A stretch of 64,000 nucleotides of DNA from Glandiceps talaboti (lineage: Eukaryota > Hemichordata > Enteropneusta > Spengelidae), in the NCBI RefSeq assembly GCF_964340395.1, contig NW_027554292.1:1-64000 (forward strand). The letters run 5' to 3'. Below the pieces are notes generated by a model. It ran no database searches. It had not been told where the DNA came from and was given only the letters and a program-made list of their open reading frames with translations. Below are positions 12,841 through 26,000 of the stretch, piece after piece (the stretch's first letter is position 1; each line of letters opens with the position of its first letter). Made by a program: the position numbers and the translations under genes.

Positions 12841-13500
12841 AAGTCCTAAATCATAATCTAAGTCCTAAATCTTTAGCTAAGTCCTAAATCATAACCTAAG
12901 TCCTAAATCATAACATAAGTCCTAAATCATAATCTAATTCCTAAATCTTTAGCTAAGTCCTAAATCATACCTAAGTCCTAAATCATAACCTAAGTCCTAA
13001 AGCATAACCTAAGTCCTAAATCATAATCTAAGTCCTAAATCATACCTAAGTCCTAAATCATAATCTAAGTTCTAAATCATACCAAAGAATTAAATCATAA
13101 CCTAAGTCCTAATTCATAACATAAGTCCTAAAGCATAACCTAAGTACTAAATCATATTTATGTGCTAATTTATAACCTAAGTCCTAAAGCATAACCTAAG
13201 TAAAAAAGCATAACCTAAGTCCTAAATCATACCTAAGTCCTAAAGCATACCTAAGTCCTAAATCATACCTAAGTCCTAAAGCATACCTAAGTCCTAAAGC
13301 ATACCTAAGTCTTAAATCATAACCTAAGTCCTAAATCATACCTAAGTCCTAAATCATTACCTAAGTCCTAATCATAACTTAAGTCCTAAATCATAACCTA
13401 AGTCCTAAAGCATACCTAAGTCCTAAATCATACCTAAGTCCTAAAGCATACCTAAGTCTTAAATCATAACCTAAGTCCTAAATCATACCTAAGTCCTAAA
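12841..13500. repeat. Left member of a 1,811-bp spaced repeat
   Basis: Positions 12841-13500 match 14652-15311 at a spacing of 1,811 bp, including the unusual CCAAAGAATTAAATC, TTTATGTGCTAATTTATA and AAGTAAAAAAGC segments. At least one difference is visible: after TTTATA the left member reads AACCTAAG and the right AACATAAG. The match ends where 13501 is T and 15312 is G. The pair recurs inside each copy of the 7,496-bp unit, so it predates those duplications. Confidence 0.85.
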
Positions 13501-15020
13501 TCATAACCTAAGTCCTAATCATAACCTATGTCTTAAATCATAACCTAAGTCCTAAATCATAACTAAGTCCTAAATCATAACTAAGTCCTAAATCATAATC
13601 TAAGTCCTAAATCTTTAGCTAAGTCCTAAATCATAACCTAAGACCTAATCATAACCTAAGTCCTAAATCATAACCTAAGTCCTAAAGCATAACCTAAGTC
13701 CTAAATCATAATCTAAGTCCTAAATCATACCTAAGTCCTAAAGCACATCTAAGTCCTAAATCATACCTAAGTCCTAAATCATAACCTAAGTCCTAAATCA
13801 TAACCTAAGTCCTAAAGCATAACCTAAGTACTAAATCATAATCTAAGTCCTAAATCATAACCTAAGTCCTAAATCATACCTAAGTCCTAAAGCATAACCT
13901 AAGTACTAAATCATAACCTAAGTCCTAAATCATAACCTAACTCCTAAATCATAACCTAAGTCCTAAATCATAACCTAAGTCCTAAATCATAACCTAAGTC
14001 CTAAATCATACCTAAGTCCTAAATCATAATCTAAGTGCTAAATCATAATCTAAGTTCTAAATCATACCAAAGTCCTAAATCATAACCTAAGTCCTAATTC
14101 ATAACATTAGTCCTAAATCATAACCTAAGTCCTAAAGCATAACCTAAGTACTAAATCATACAGAAGTCCTAAATCATAGCCTAAGTCCTAAACCATAACC
14201 TAAATCATAGCCTAAGTCCTAAATCATAACATAAGTCCTAAATCATAATCTAAGTCCTAAATCTTTAGCTAAGTCCTAAATCATACCTATGTCCTAAATC
14301 ATAACCTAAGTCCTAAAGCATAACCTAAGTCCTAAAGCATAACCTAAGTCCTAAATCATACCTAAGTCCTCAAGCATACCTAAGTCCTAAAGCATACCTA
14401 AGTCCTAAACCATATCTAAGTCCTAAATCATAACATAAGTCCTAAATCATAACCTAAGTCCTAAATCATAACCTAAATCATAGCCTAAGTCCTAAATCAT
14501 AACATAAGTCCTAAATCATATTTAAGTCCTAAAGCATAACCTAAGTCCTAAAGCATAACCTAAGTCCTAAATCATACCTAAGTCCTAAATCATACGTAAG
14601 TCCTAAATCATACCTAAGTCCTAAAGCATACCTAAGTCCTAAATCATATTTAAGTCCTAAATCATAATCTAAGTCCTAAATCTTTAGCTAAGTCCTAAAT
14701 CATAACCTAAGTCCTAAATCATAACATAAGTCCTAAATCATAATCTAATTCCTAAATCTTTAGCTAAGTCCTAAATCATACCTAAGTCCTAAATCATAAC
14801 CTAAGTCCTAAAGCATAACCTAAGTCCTAAATCATAATCTAAGTCCTAAATCATACCTAAGTCCTAAATCATAATCTAAGTTCTAAATCATACCAAAGAA
14901 TTAAATCATAACCTAAGTCCTAATTCATAACATAAGTCCTAAAGCATAACCTAAGTACTAAATCATATTTATGTGCTAATTTATAACATAAGTCCTAAAG
15001 CATAACCTAAGTAAAAAAGC
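13064..15020. repeat. Most divergent monomer domain, first copy
   Basis: This is the least homogeneous part of the array. Units here include AAGTTCTAAATCATACCAAAG, AAGAATTAAATC, TTTATGTGCTAATTTATA, AAGTAAAAAAGC, CATACAGAAGTCC, CTAACTCC, AACATTAG, AAGTGCTAAATC and CTTTAGC variants. Shortened 12-bp units occur at 14200-14211 and 14473-14484 (CTAAATCATAGC), lacking the CTAAGTC half. Monomers at the margins of satellite arrays are often more diverged than those in the centre, so this may be an old edge carried inward by duplication. That reading is inference. Copies lie at 20560-22516 and 32866-34822. Confidence 0.8.
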
Positions 15021-15311
15021 ATAACCTAAGTCCTAAATCATACCTAAGTCCTAAAGCATACCTAAGTCCTAAATCATACCTAAGTCCTAAAGCATACCTA
15101 AGTCCTAAAGCATACCTAAGTCTTAAATCATAACCTAAGTCCTAAATCATACCTAAGTCCTAAATCATTACCTAAGTCCTAATCATAACTTAAGTCCTAA
15201 ATCATAACCTAAGTCCTAAAGCATACCTAAGTCCTAAATCATACCTAAGTCCTAAAGCATACCTAAGTCTTAAATCATAACCTAAGTCCTAAATCATACC
15301 TAAGTCCTAAA
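14652..15311. repeat. Right member of a 1,811-bp spaced repeat
   Basis: Copy of 12841-13500 displaced by 1,811 bp. Just beyond it the sequence returns to standard monomers and reaches the 7,496-bp junction at 15494. Equivalent positions in the later copies are 22148-22807 and 34454-35113. Confidence 0.85.
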
Positions 15312-15493
15312 GCATAACCTAAGTCCTAAAGCATAATCTAATTCCTAAATCATACCTAAGTCCTAAAGCATATCTAAGTCCTAAAGCATACCTAAGTCCT
15401 AAATCATACCTAAGTCCTAAAGCATACCTAAGTCTTAAAGCATACCTAAGTCCTAAAGCATACCTAAGTCTTAAAGCATACCTAAGTCCTAAT

Positions 15494-18400
15494 CATAACC
15501 TAAGTCCTAAATCATACTTAAGTCCTAAATCATAATCTAAGTCCTAAATCTTTAGCTAAGTCCTAAATCATACGTAAGTCCTAAATCATAACCTAAGTCC
15601 TAAATCATAACCTAAGTCCTAAAGTATAACCTAAGTCCTAAAGCATAACCTAAGTCCTAAAGCATAACCTAAGTCCTAAATCATACCTAAGTCCTAAATC
15701 ATAACCTAAGTCCTAAAGCATAACCTAAGTCCTAAATCTTTAGCTAAGTCCTAAATCATACGTAAGTCCTAAATCATAACCTAAGTCCTAAAGCATAACC
15801 TAAGTCATAAAGCATAACCTAAGTCCTAAATCATAATCTAATTCCTAAATCATACCTAAGTCCTAAAGTATATCTAAGTCCTAAAGTATACCTAAGTCCT
15901 AAATCATACCTAAGTCCTAAAGCATACCTAAGTCTTAAAGCATACCTAAGTCCTAATCATAACCTAAGTCCTAAATCATAACCTAAGTCCTAAATCATAA
16001 CTAAGTCGTAAATCATAACTAAGTCCTAAAGCATATCTAAGTCCAAAATCATACGTAAGTCCTAAATCATGCCTAAGTCCTAAGTAATAACCTAAGTCCT
16101 AAATCATACCTAAGTCCTAAAGCATAACCTAAGTCCTAAATCATAACATAAGTCCTAAATCATACTTAAGTCCTAAATCATAATCTAAGTCCTAAATCTT
16201 TAGCTAAGTCTTAAATCATAACCTAAGTCCTAAATCATAACCTAAGTCCTAAAGCATACCTAAGTCTTAAAGCATACCTAAGTCCTAATCATAACCTAAG
16301 TCCTAAATCATAACCTAAGTCCTAAATCATAACTAAGTCCTAAATCATAACTAAGTCCTAAAGCATATCTAAGTCCTAAATCATACCTAAGTCCTAAAGC
16401 ATAACCTAAGTCCTCAATCATAACCTAAGTCCTAAATCATAACATAAGTCCTAAATCATAATGTAATTCCTAAATCTTTAGCTAAGTCCTAAATCATACC
16501 TAAGTCCTAAATCATACCTAAGTCCTAAAGCATAACCTAAGTCCTAAATCATAACCTAAGTCCTAAAGCATAACTAAGTCCTAAAGCATAACCTGAGTCC
16601 TAAAGCATAACCTAAGTCCTAAAGCATAACAAAAGTCCTAAAGCATAACACAAGTCCTAAAGCATAACACAAGTCCTAAAGCATAACCTAAGTCCTAAAG
16701 CATAACCTAAGTCCTAAAGCATAACCTAAGTCCTAAAGCATAACCTAAGTCCTAAAGCATAACCTAAGTCCTAAAGCATAACCTAAGTCCTAAAGCATAA
16801 TCTAATTCCTAAATCATACCTAAGTCCTAAAGCATACCTAAGTCCTAAATCATACCTAAGTCCTAAAGCATACCTAAGTCTTAAAGCATACCTAAGTCCT
16901 AAAGCATACCTAAGTCTTAAAGCATACCTAAGTCCTAATCATAACCTAAGTCCTAAATCATAACCTAAGTCCTAAATCATAACTAAGTCCTAAATCATAA
17001 CTAAGTCCTAAAGCATATCTAAGTCCTAAATCATACGTAAGTCCTAAATCATGCCTAAGACCTAAGTAATAACCTAAGTCCTAAATCATACCTAAGTCCT
17101 AAATCATAACTAAGTCCTAAATCATACCTAAGTCCTAAATCTTTAGCTAAGTCCTAAATCATACGTAAGTCCTAAATCATAACCTAAGTCCTAAAGTATA
17201 ACCTAAGTCCTAAAGCATAACGTAAGTCCTAAAGCATAACCTAAGTCCTAAAGTATAACATAAGTCCTAAAGCATAACCTAAGTCCTAAAGCATACCTAA
17301 GTCCTAAATCATACCTAAGTCCTAAAGCATATCTAAGTCCTAAATCATACCTAAGTCCTAAATCGTAACATAAGTCCTAAATCATAATCTAAGTCCTAAA
17401 TCTTTAGCTAAGTCCTAAATCATATCTAAGTTCTAAAACATAACCTAAAGCATAACCTAAGTCCTAAATCATACCTAAGTCCTAAATCATAATCTAAGTC
17501 CTAAATCTTTAGCTAAGTCCTAAATCATAACCTAAGTCCTAAATCATAACATAAGTCCTAAATCATAATCTAATTCCTAAATCTTTAGCTAAGTCATAAA
17601 TCATACCTAAGTCCTAAATCATAACCTAAGTCCTAAAGCATAACCTAAGTCCTAAATCATAATCTAAGTCCTAAATCATACCTAAGTCCTAAATCATAAT
17701 CTAAGTTCTAAATCATACCAAAGAACTAAATCATAATCTAACTCCTAAATCTTTAGCTAAGTCCTAAATCATACGTAAGTCCTAAATCATAACCTAAGTC
17801 CTAAATCATAACCTAAGTCCTAAAGTATAACCTAAGTCCTAAAGCATAACCTAAGTCCTAAAGCATAACCTAAGTCCTAAATCATACCTAAGTCCTAAAT
17901 CATAACCTAAGTCCTAAAGCATAACCTAAGTCCTAAATCATACTTAAGTCCTAAATCATAATCTAAGTCCTAAATCTTTAGCTAAGTCCTAAATCATACG
18001 TAAGTCCTAAATCATAACCTAAGTCCTAAAGCATAACCTAAGTCATAAAGCATAACCTAAGTCCTAAATCATAATCTAATTCCTAAATCATACCTAAGTC
18101 CTAAAGTATATCTAAGTCCTAAAGTATACCTAAGTCCTAAATCATAATCTAAGTCCTAAATCTTTAGCTAAGTCCTAAATCATACGTAAGTCCTAAATCA
18201 TAACCTAAGTCCTAAATCATAACTAAGTCCTAAATCATATCTAAGTCCTAAATCATACGTAAGTCCTAAATCATGCCTAAGTCCTAAGTAATAACCTAAG
18301 TCCTAAATCATACCTAAGTCCTAAATCATAACCTAAGTCCTAAAGCATAACCTAAGTCCTAAATCATACTTAAGTCCTAAATCATAACCTAAGTCCTAAA

Positions 18401-21400
18401 GCATAACCTAAGTCCTAAATCATACTTAAGTCCTAAATCATAATCTAAGTCCTAAATCTTTAGCTAAGTCCTAAATCATACATAAGTCCTAAATCATAAC
18501 CTAAGTCCTAAATCATAACCTAAGTCCTCAAGTATAACCTAAGTCCTAAAGCATAACCTAAGTCCTAAAGCATAACCTAAGTCCTAAATCATACTTAAGT
18601 CCTAAATCATAATCTAAGTCCTAAATCTTTAGCTAAGTCCTAAATCATACGTAAGTCCTAAATCATAACCTAAGTCCTAAAGCATAACCTAAGTCATAAA
18701 GCATAACCTAAGTCCTAAATCATAATCTAATTCCTAAATCATACCTAAGTCCTAAAGTATATCTAAGTCCTAAAGTATACCTAAGTCCTAAATCATACCT
18801 AAGTCCTAAAGCATACCTAAGTCTTAAAGCATACCTAAGTCCTAATCATAACCTAAGTCCTAAATCATAACCTAAGTCCTAAATCATAACTAAGTCGTAA
18901 ATCATAACTAAGTCCTAAAGCATATCTAAGTCCTAAATCATACGTAAGTCCTAAATCATGCCTAAGTCCTAAGTAATAACCTAAGTCCTAAATCATACCT
19001 AAGTCCTAAAGCATAACCTAAGTCCTAAATCATAACATAAGTCATAAATCATACTTAAGTCCTAAATCATAATCTAAGTCCTAAATCTTTAGCTAAGTCT
19101 TAAATCATAACCTAAGTCCTAAATCATAACCTAAGTCCTAAAGCATACCTAAGTCTTAAAGCATACCTAAGTCCTAATCATAACCTAAGTCCTAAATCAT
19201 AACCTAAGTCCTAAATCATAACTAAGTCCTAAAGCATATCTAAGTCCTAAATCATACCTAAGTCCTAAAGCATAACCTAAGTCCTCAATCATAACCTAAG
19301 TCCTAAATCATAACATAAGTCCTAAATCATAATGTAATTCCTAAATCTTTAGCTAAGTCCTAAATCATACCTAAGTCCTAAATCATACCTAAGTCCTAAA
19401 GCATAACCTAAGTCCTAAATCATAACCTAAGTCCTAAAGCATAACCTAAGTCCTAAAGCATAACCTAAGTCCTAAAGCATAACCTAAGTCCTAAAGCATA
19501 ACACAAGTCCTAAAGCATAACACAAGTCCTAAAGCATAACACAAGTCCTAAAGCATAACCTAAGTCCTAAAGCATAACCTAAGTCCTAAAGCATAACCTA
19601 AGTCCTAAAGCATAACCTAAGTCCTAAAGCAAAACCTAAGTCCTAAAGCATAACCTAAGTCCTAAAGCATAATCTAATTCCTAAATCATACCTAAGTCCT
19701 AAAGCATATCTAAGTCCTAAAGCATACCTAAGTCCTAAATCATACCTAAGTCCTAAAGCATACCTAAGTCTTAAAGCATACCTAAGTCCTAAAGCATACC
19801 TAAGTCTTAAAGCATACCTAAGTCCTAATCATAACCTAAGTCCTAAATCATAACCTAAGTCCTAAATCATAACTAAGTCCTAAATCATAACTAAGTCCTA
19901 AAGCATATCTAAGTCCTAAATCATACGTAAGTCCTAAATCATGCCTAAGACCTAAGTAATAACCTAAGTCCTAAATCATACCTAAGTCCTAAATCATAAC
20001 TAAGTCCTAAATCATACCTAAGTCCTAAATCTTTAGCTAAGTCCTAAATCATACGTAAGTCCTAAATCATAACCTAAGTCCTAAAGTATAACCTAAGTCC
20101 TAAAGCATAACGTAAGTCCTAAAGCATAACCTAAGTCCTAAAGTATAACATAAGTCCTAAAGCATAACCTAAGTCCTAAAGCATACCTAAGTCCTAAATC
20201 ATACCTAAGTCCTAAAGCATATCTAAGTCCTAAATCATACCTAAGTCCTAAATCGTAACATAAGTCCTAAATCATAATCTAAGTCCTAAATCTTTAGCTA
20301 AGTCCTAAATCATATCTAAGTTCTAAAACATAACCTAAGTCCTAAATCATAATCTAAGTCCTAAATCTTTAGCTAAGTCCTAAATCATAACCTAAGTCCT
20401 AAATCATAACATAAGTCCTAAATCATAATCTAATTCCTAAATCTTTAGCTAAGTCCTAAATCATACCTAAGTCCTAAATCATAACCTAAGTCCTAAAGCA
20501 TAACCTAAGTCCTAAATCATAATCTAAGTCCTAAATCATACCTAAGTCCTAAATCATAATCTAAGTTCTAAATCATACCAAAGAATTAAATCATAACCTA
20601 AGTCCTAATTCATAACATAAGTCCTAAAGCATAACCTAAGTACTAAATCATATTTATGTGCTAATTTATAACCTAAGTCCTAAAGCATAACCTAAGTAAA
20701 AAAGCATAACCTAAGTCCTAAATCATACCTAAGTCCTAAAGCATACCTAAGTCCTAAATCATACCTAAGTCCTAAAGCATACCTAAGTCCTAAAGCATAC
20801 CTAAGTCTTAAATCATAACCTAAGTCCTAAATCATACCTAAGTCCTAAATCATTACCTAAGTCCTAATCATAACTTAAGTCCTAAATCATAACCTAAGTC
20901 CTAAAGCATACCTAAGTCCTAAATCATACCTAAGTCCTAAAGCATACCTAAGTCTTAAATCATAACCTAAGTCCTAAATCATACCTAAGTCCTAAATCAT
21001 AACCTAAGTCCTAATCATAACCTATGTCTTAAATCATAACCTAAGTCCTAAATCATAACTAAGTCCTAAATCATAACTAAGTCCTAAATCATAATCTAAG
21101 TCCTAAATCTTTAGCTAAGTCCTAAATCATAACCTAAGACCTAATCATAACCTAAGTCCTAAATCATAACCTAAGTCCTAAAGCATAACCTAAGTCCTAA
21201 ATCATAATCTAAGTCCTAAATCATACCTAAGTCCTAAAGCACATCTAAGTCCTAAATCATACCTAAGTCCTAAATCATAACCTAAGTCCTAAATCATAAC
21301 CTAAGTCCTAAAGCATAACCTAAGTACTAAATCATAATCTAAGTCCTAAATCATAACCTAAGTCCTAAATCATACCTAAGTCCTAAAGCATAACCTAAGT

Positions 21401-23012
21401 ACTAAATCATAACCTAAGTCCTAAATCATAACCTAACTCCTAAATCATAACCTAAGTCCTAAATCATAACCTAAGTCCTAAATCATAACCTAAGTCCTAA
21501 ATCATACCTAAGTCCTAAATCATAATCTAAGTGCTAAATCATAATCTAAGTTCTAAATCATACCAAAGTCCTAAATCATAACCTAAGTCCTAATTCATAA
21601 CATTAGTCCTAAATCATAACCTAAGTCCTAAAGCATAACCTAAGTACTAAATCATACAGAAGTCCTAAATCATAGCCTAAGTCCTAAACCATAACCTAAA
21701 TCATAGCCTAAGTCCTAAATCATAACATAAGTCCTAAATCATAATCTAAGTCCTAAATCTTTAGCTAAGTCCTAAATCATACCTATGTCCTAAATCATAA
21801 CCTAAGTCCTAAAGCATAACCTAAGTCCTAAAGCATAACCTAAGTCCTAAATCATACCTAAGTCCTCAAGCATACCTAAGTCCTAAAGCATACCTAAGTC
21901 CTAAACCATATCTAAGTCCTAAATCATAACATAAGTCCTAAATCATAACCTAAGTCCTAAATCATAACCTAAATCATAGCCTAAGTCCTAAATCATAACA
22001 TAAGTCCTAAATCATATTTAAGTCCTAAAGCATAACCTAAGTCCTAAAGCATAACCTAAGTCCTAAATCATACCTAAGTCCTAAATCATACGTAAGTCCT
22101 AAATCATACCTAAGTCCTAAAGCATACCTAAGTCCTAAATCATATTTAAGTCCTAAATCATAATCTAAGTCCTAAATCTTTAGCTAAGTCCTAAATCATA
22201 ACCTAAGTCCTAAATCATAACATAAGTCCTAAATCATAATCTAATTCCTAAATCTTTAGCTAAGTCCTAAATCATACCTAAGTCCTAAATCATAACCTAA
22301 GTCCTAAAGCATAACCTAAGTCCTAAATCATAATCTAAGTCCTAAATCATACCTAAGTCCTAAATCATAATCTAAGTTCTAAATCATACCAAAGAATTAA
22401 ATCATAACCTAAGTCCTAATTCATAACATAAGTCCTAAAGCATAACCTAAGTACTAAATCATATTTATGTGCTAATTTATAACATAAGTCCTAAAGCATA
22501 ACCTAAGTAAAAAAGCATAACCTAAGTCCTAAATCATACCTAAGTCCTAAAGCATACCTAAGTCCTAAATCATACCTAAGTCCTAAAGCATACCTAAGTC
22601 CTAAAGCATACCTAAGTCTTAAATCATAACCTAAGTCCTAAATCATACCTAAGTCCTAAATCATTACCTAAGTCCTAATCATAACTTAAGTCCTAAATCA
22701 TAACCTAAGTCCTAAAGCATACCTAAGTCCTAAATCATACCTAAGTCCTAAAGCATACCTAAGTCTTAAATCATAACCTAAGTCCTAAATCATACCTAAG
22801 TCCTAAAGCATAACCTAAGTCCTAAAGCATAATCTAATTCCTAAATCATACCTAAGTCCTAAAGCATATCTAAGTCCTAAAGCATACCTAAGTCCTAAAT
22901 CATACCTAAGTCCTAAAGCATACCTAAGTCTTAAAGCATACCTAAGTCCTAAAGCATACCTAAGTCTTAAAGCATACCTAAGTCCTAATCATAACCTAAG
23001 TCCTAAATCATA
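15494..23012. repeat. 7,496-bp tandem unit, second internal copy
   Basis: Copy of 7998-15516 displaced by 7,496 bp, with every rare variant I followed preserved, including AAGACCTAAG near 17057 and 19947, AAATCGTAAC, and the odd TTTATGTGCTAATTTATA segment. A third copy lies at 27800-35318. Immediately downstream, about 22.8-24.0 kb again resembles 19.7-20.9 kb at a spacing of 3,160-3,172 bp. The 12-bp change in spacing comes from an extra half-unit, CTAAAGCATAAC, near 23.49 kb. Confidence 0.9.
20560..22516. repeat. Divergent monomer domain, second copy
   Basis: Displaced 7,496 bp from 13064-15020 with the same unusual variants, including CCAAAGAATT at 20577 and 22388 and the 12-bp half-units. 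A partial further copy of its first part appears at about 23.73-24.0 kb (CCAAAG at 23749), followed by an abrupt return to ordinary monomers near 24.02 kb. Confidence 0.85.
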
Positions 23013-26000
23013 ACCTAAGTCCTAAATCATAACTAAGTCCTAAATCATAACTAAGTCCTAAAGCATATCTAAGTCCTAAATCATACGTAAGTCCTAAATC
23101 ATGCCTAAGACCTAAGTAATAACCTAAGTCCTAAATCATACCTAAGTCCTAAATCATAACTAAGTCCTAAATCATACCTAAGTCCTAAATCTTTAGCTAA
23201 GTCCTAAATCATACGTAAGTCCTAAATCATAACCTAAGTCCTAAAGTATAACCTAAGTCCTAAAGCATAACGTAAGTCCTAAAGCATAACCTAAGTCCTA
23301 AAGTATAACATAAGTCCTAAAGCATAACCTAAGTCCTAAAGCATACCTAAGTCCTAAATCATACCTAAGTCCTAAAGCATATCTAAGTCCTAAATCATAC
23401 CTAAGTCCTAAATCGTAACATAAGTCCTAAATCATAATCTAAGTCCTAAATCTTTAGCTAAGTCCTAAATCATATCTAAGTTCTAAAACATAACCTAAAG
23501 CATAACCTAAGTCCTAAATCATAATCTAAGTGCTAAATCTTTAGCTAAGTCCTAAATCATAACCTAAGTCCTAAATCATAACATAAGTCCTAAATCATAA
23601 TCTAATTCCTAAATCTTTAGCTAAGTCCTAAATCATACCTAAGTCCTAAATCATAACCTAAGTCCTAAAGCATAACCTAAGTCCTAAATCATAATCTAAG
23701 TCCTAAATCATACCTAAGTCCTAAATCATAATCTAAGTTCTAAATCATACCAAAGAATTAAATCATAACCTAAGTCCTAATTCATAACATAAGTCCTAAA
23801 GCATAACCTAAGTACTAAATCATATTTATGTGCTAATTTATAACCTAAGTCCTAAAGCATAACCTAAGTAAAAAAGCATAACCTAAGTCCTAAATCATAC
23901 CTAAGTCCTAAAGCATACCTAAGTCCTAAATCATACCTAAGTCCTAAAGCATACCTAAGTCCTAAAGCATACCTAAGTCTTAAATCATAACCTAAGTCCT
24001 AAATCATACCTAAGTCCTAATCATAACCTATGTCTTAAATCATAACCTAAGTCCTCAATCATAACTTAAGTCCTAAATCATAACATAAGTCCTAAATCAT
24101 AATCTAATTCCTAAATCTTTAGCTAAGTCCTAAATCATACCTAAGTCCTAAATCATAACCTAAGTCCTAAAGCATAACCTAAGTCCTAAATCATACTTAA
24201 GTCCTAAATCATAATCTAAGTCCTAAATCTTTAGCTAAGTCCTAAATCATACGTAAGACCTAAATCATAACCTAAGTCCTAAATCATAACCTAAGTCCTA
24301 AAGTATAACCTAAGTCCTAAAGCATAACCTAAGTCCTAAAGCCTAACCTAAGTCCTAAAGCATAACCTAAGTCATAAAGCATAACCTAAGTCCTAAATCA
24401 AAATCTAATTCCTAAATCATACCTAAGTCCTAAAGCATATCTAAGTCCTAAAGCATACCTAAGTCCTAAAGCATACCTAAGTCCTAAAGCATACCTAAGT
24501 CTTAAAGCATACCTAAGTCCTAATCATAACCTAAGTCCTAAATCATAACCTAAGTCCTAAATCATAACTAAGTCCTAAATCATAACTAAGTCCTAAAGCA
24601 TATCTAAGTCCTAAATCATACGTAAGTCCTAAATCATGCCTAAGTCCTAAGTAATAACCTAAGTCCTAAATCATACCTAAGTCCTAAATCATAACCTAAG
24701 TCCTAAATCATACTTAAGTCCTAAATCATAACCTAAGTCCTAAATCATAACCTAAGTCCTAAAGCATAACCTAAGTCCTAAATCATAATCTAATTCCTAA
24801 ATCATACCTAAGTCCTAAAGCATACCTAAGTCTTAAAGCATACCTAAGTCCTAATCATAACCTAAGTCCTAAATCATAACCTAAGTCCTAAATCATAACC
24901 TAAGTCCTAAAGCATAACCTAAGTCCTAAATCATACTTAAGTCCTAAATCATAACCTAAGTCCTAAATCATACTTAAGTCCTAAATCATAATCTAAGTCC
25001 TAAATCTTTAGCTAAGTCCTAAATCATACGTAAGTCCTAAATCATAACCTAAGTCCTAAATCATAACCTAAGTCCTAAAGTATAACCTAAGTCCTAAAGC
25101 ATAACCTAAGTCCTAAAGCATAACCTAAGTCCTAAAGCATAACCTAAGTCCTAAATCATAATCTAATTCCTAAATCATACCTAAGTCCTAAAGCATATCT
25201 AAGTCCTAAATCATACGTAAGTCCTAAATCATGCCTAAGTCCTAAGTAATAACCTAAGTCCTAAATCATACCTAAGTCCTAAAGCATAACCTAAGTCCTA
25301 AATCATAACATAAGTCCTAAATCATAATCTAATTCCTAAAATTTTAGCTAAGTCCTAAATCATACCTAAGTCCTAAATCATAACCTAAGTCCTAAAGCAT
25401 AACCTAAGTCCTAAATCATACTTAAGTCCTAAATCATAATCTAAGTCCTAAATCTTTAGCTAAGTCCTAAATCATACGTAAGTCCTAAATCATAATCTAA
25501 GTCCTAAATCATAACCTAAGTCCTAAAGTATAACCTAAGTCCTAAAGTATAACGTAAGTCCTAAAGCATAACCTAAGTCCTAAAGCATAACCTAAGTCCT
25601 AAAGCATAACCTAAGTCCTAAAGCATACCTAAGTCCTAAATCATACCTAAGTCCTAAATCTTTAGCTAAGTCCTAAATCGTAACATAAGTCCTAAATCAT
25701 AATCTAAGTCCTAAATCTTTAGCTAAGTCCTAAATCATACCTAAGTCCTAAATCATAACCTAAGTCCTAAATCATACCTAAATCCTAATGCATATCTAAG
25801 TCCTAAATCATACCTAAGTCCTAAGTAATAACCTAAGTCCTAAATCATACCTAAGTCCTAAAGCATAACCTAAGTCCTAAATCATAACTTAAGTCCTAAA
25901 TCATAACATAAGTCCTAAATCATAATCTAATTCCTAAATCTTTATCTAAGTCCTAAATCATACCTAAGTCCTAAATCATAACCTAAGTCCTAAAGCATAA

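Larger units (their letters stand above)
8000..13100. repeat. Older ~2.87-kb higher-order pair
   Basis: About 8.0-10.2 kb aligns with about 10.9-13.1 kb. The spacing is 2,890 bp at the GTCATAAAG variant (8308 and 11198), 2,871 at CCTCAATC (8916 and 11787), 2,890 again at AAGACCTAAG (9561 and 12451) and AAATCGTAAC (about 9866 and 12756), then 2,860 after a 30-bp difference near 9.95 kb. Alignment is lost near 10240/13100, after CCAAAGAA. The shifts of 19 bp and 30 bp show monomer-scale gain and loss since duplication, so this pair is older than the 7-12 kb duplications that contain it. Confidence 0.75.
7998..15493. repeat. 7,496-bp tandem unit, first internal copy
   Basis: Positions 7998-15516 match 15494-23012 at a constant spacing of 7,496 bp. 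I checked this at GTCCAAAATC (8546 and 16042), CCTGAG (9097 and 16593), CCAAAGAA (13081 and 20577; 14892 and 22388) and at both ends. The match starts where 7997 is G and 15493 is T. It ends where 15517 is C and 23013 is A. The 23 bp shared at the junction (15494-15516) is just over one monomer, as expected if exchange occurred in register between monomers. Inside the unit, 8.0-10.2 kb and 10.9-13.1 kb are themselves related at a spacing of about 2,860-2,890 bp, an older level of repeat with single-monomer gains and losses. Confidence 0.9.

Noticed and set aside
13140-13180. Inserted unique element or transposon remnant at TTTATGTGCTAATTTATA
   Set aside because: It keeps the monomer spacing and most monomer bases (CTAA at the expected place), so it is a mutated monomer, not an insertion.
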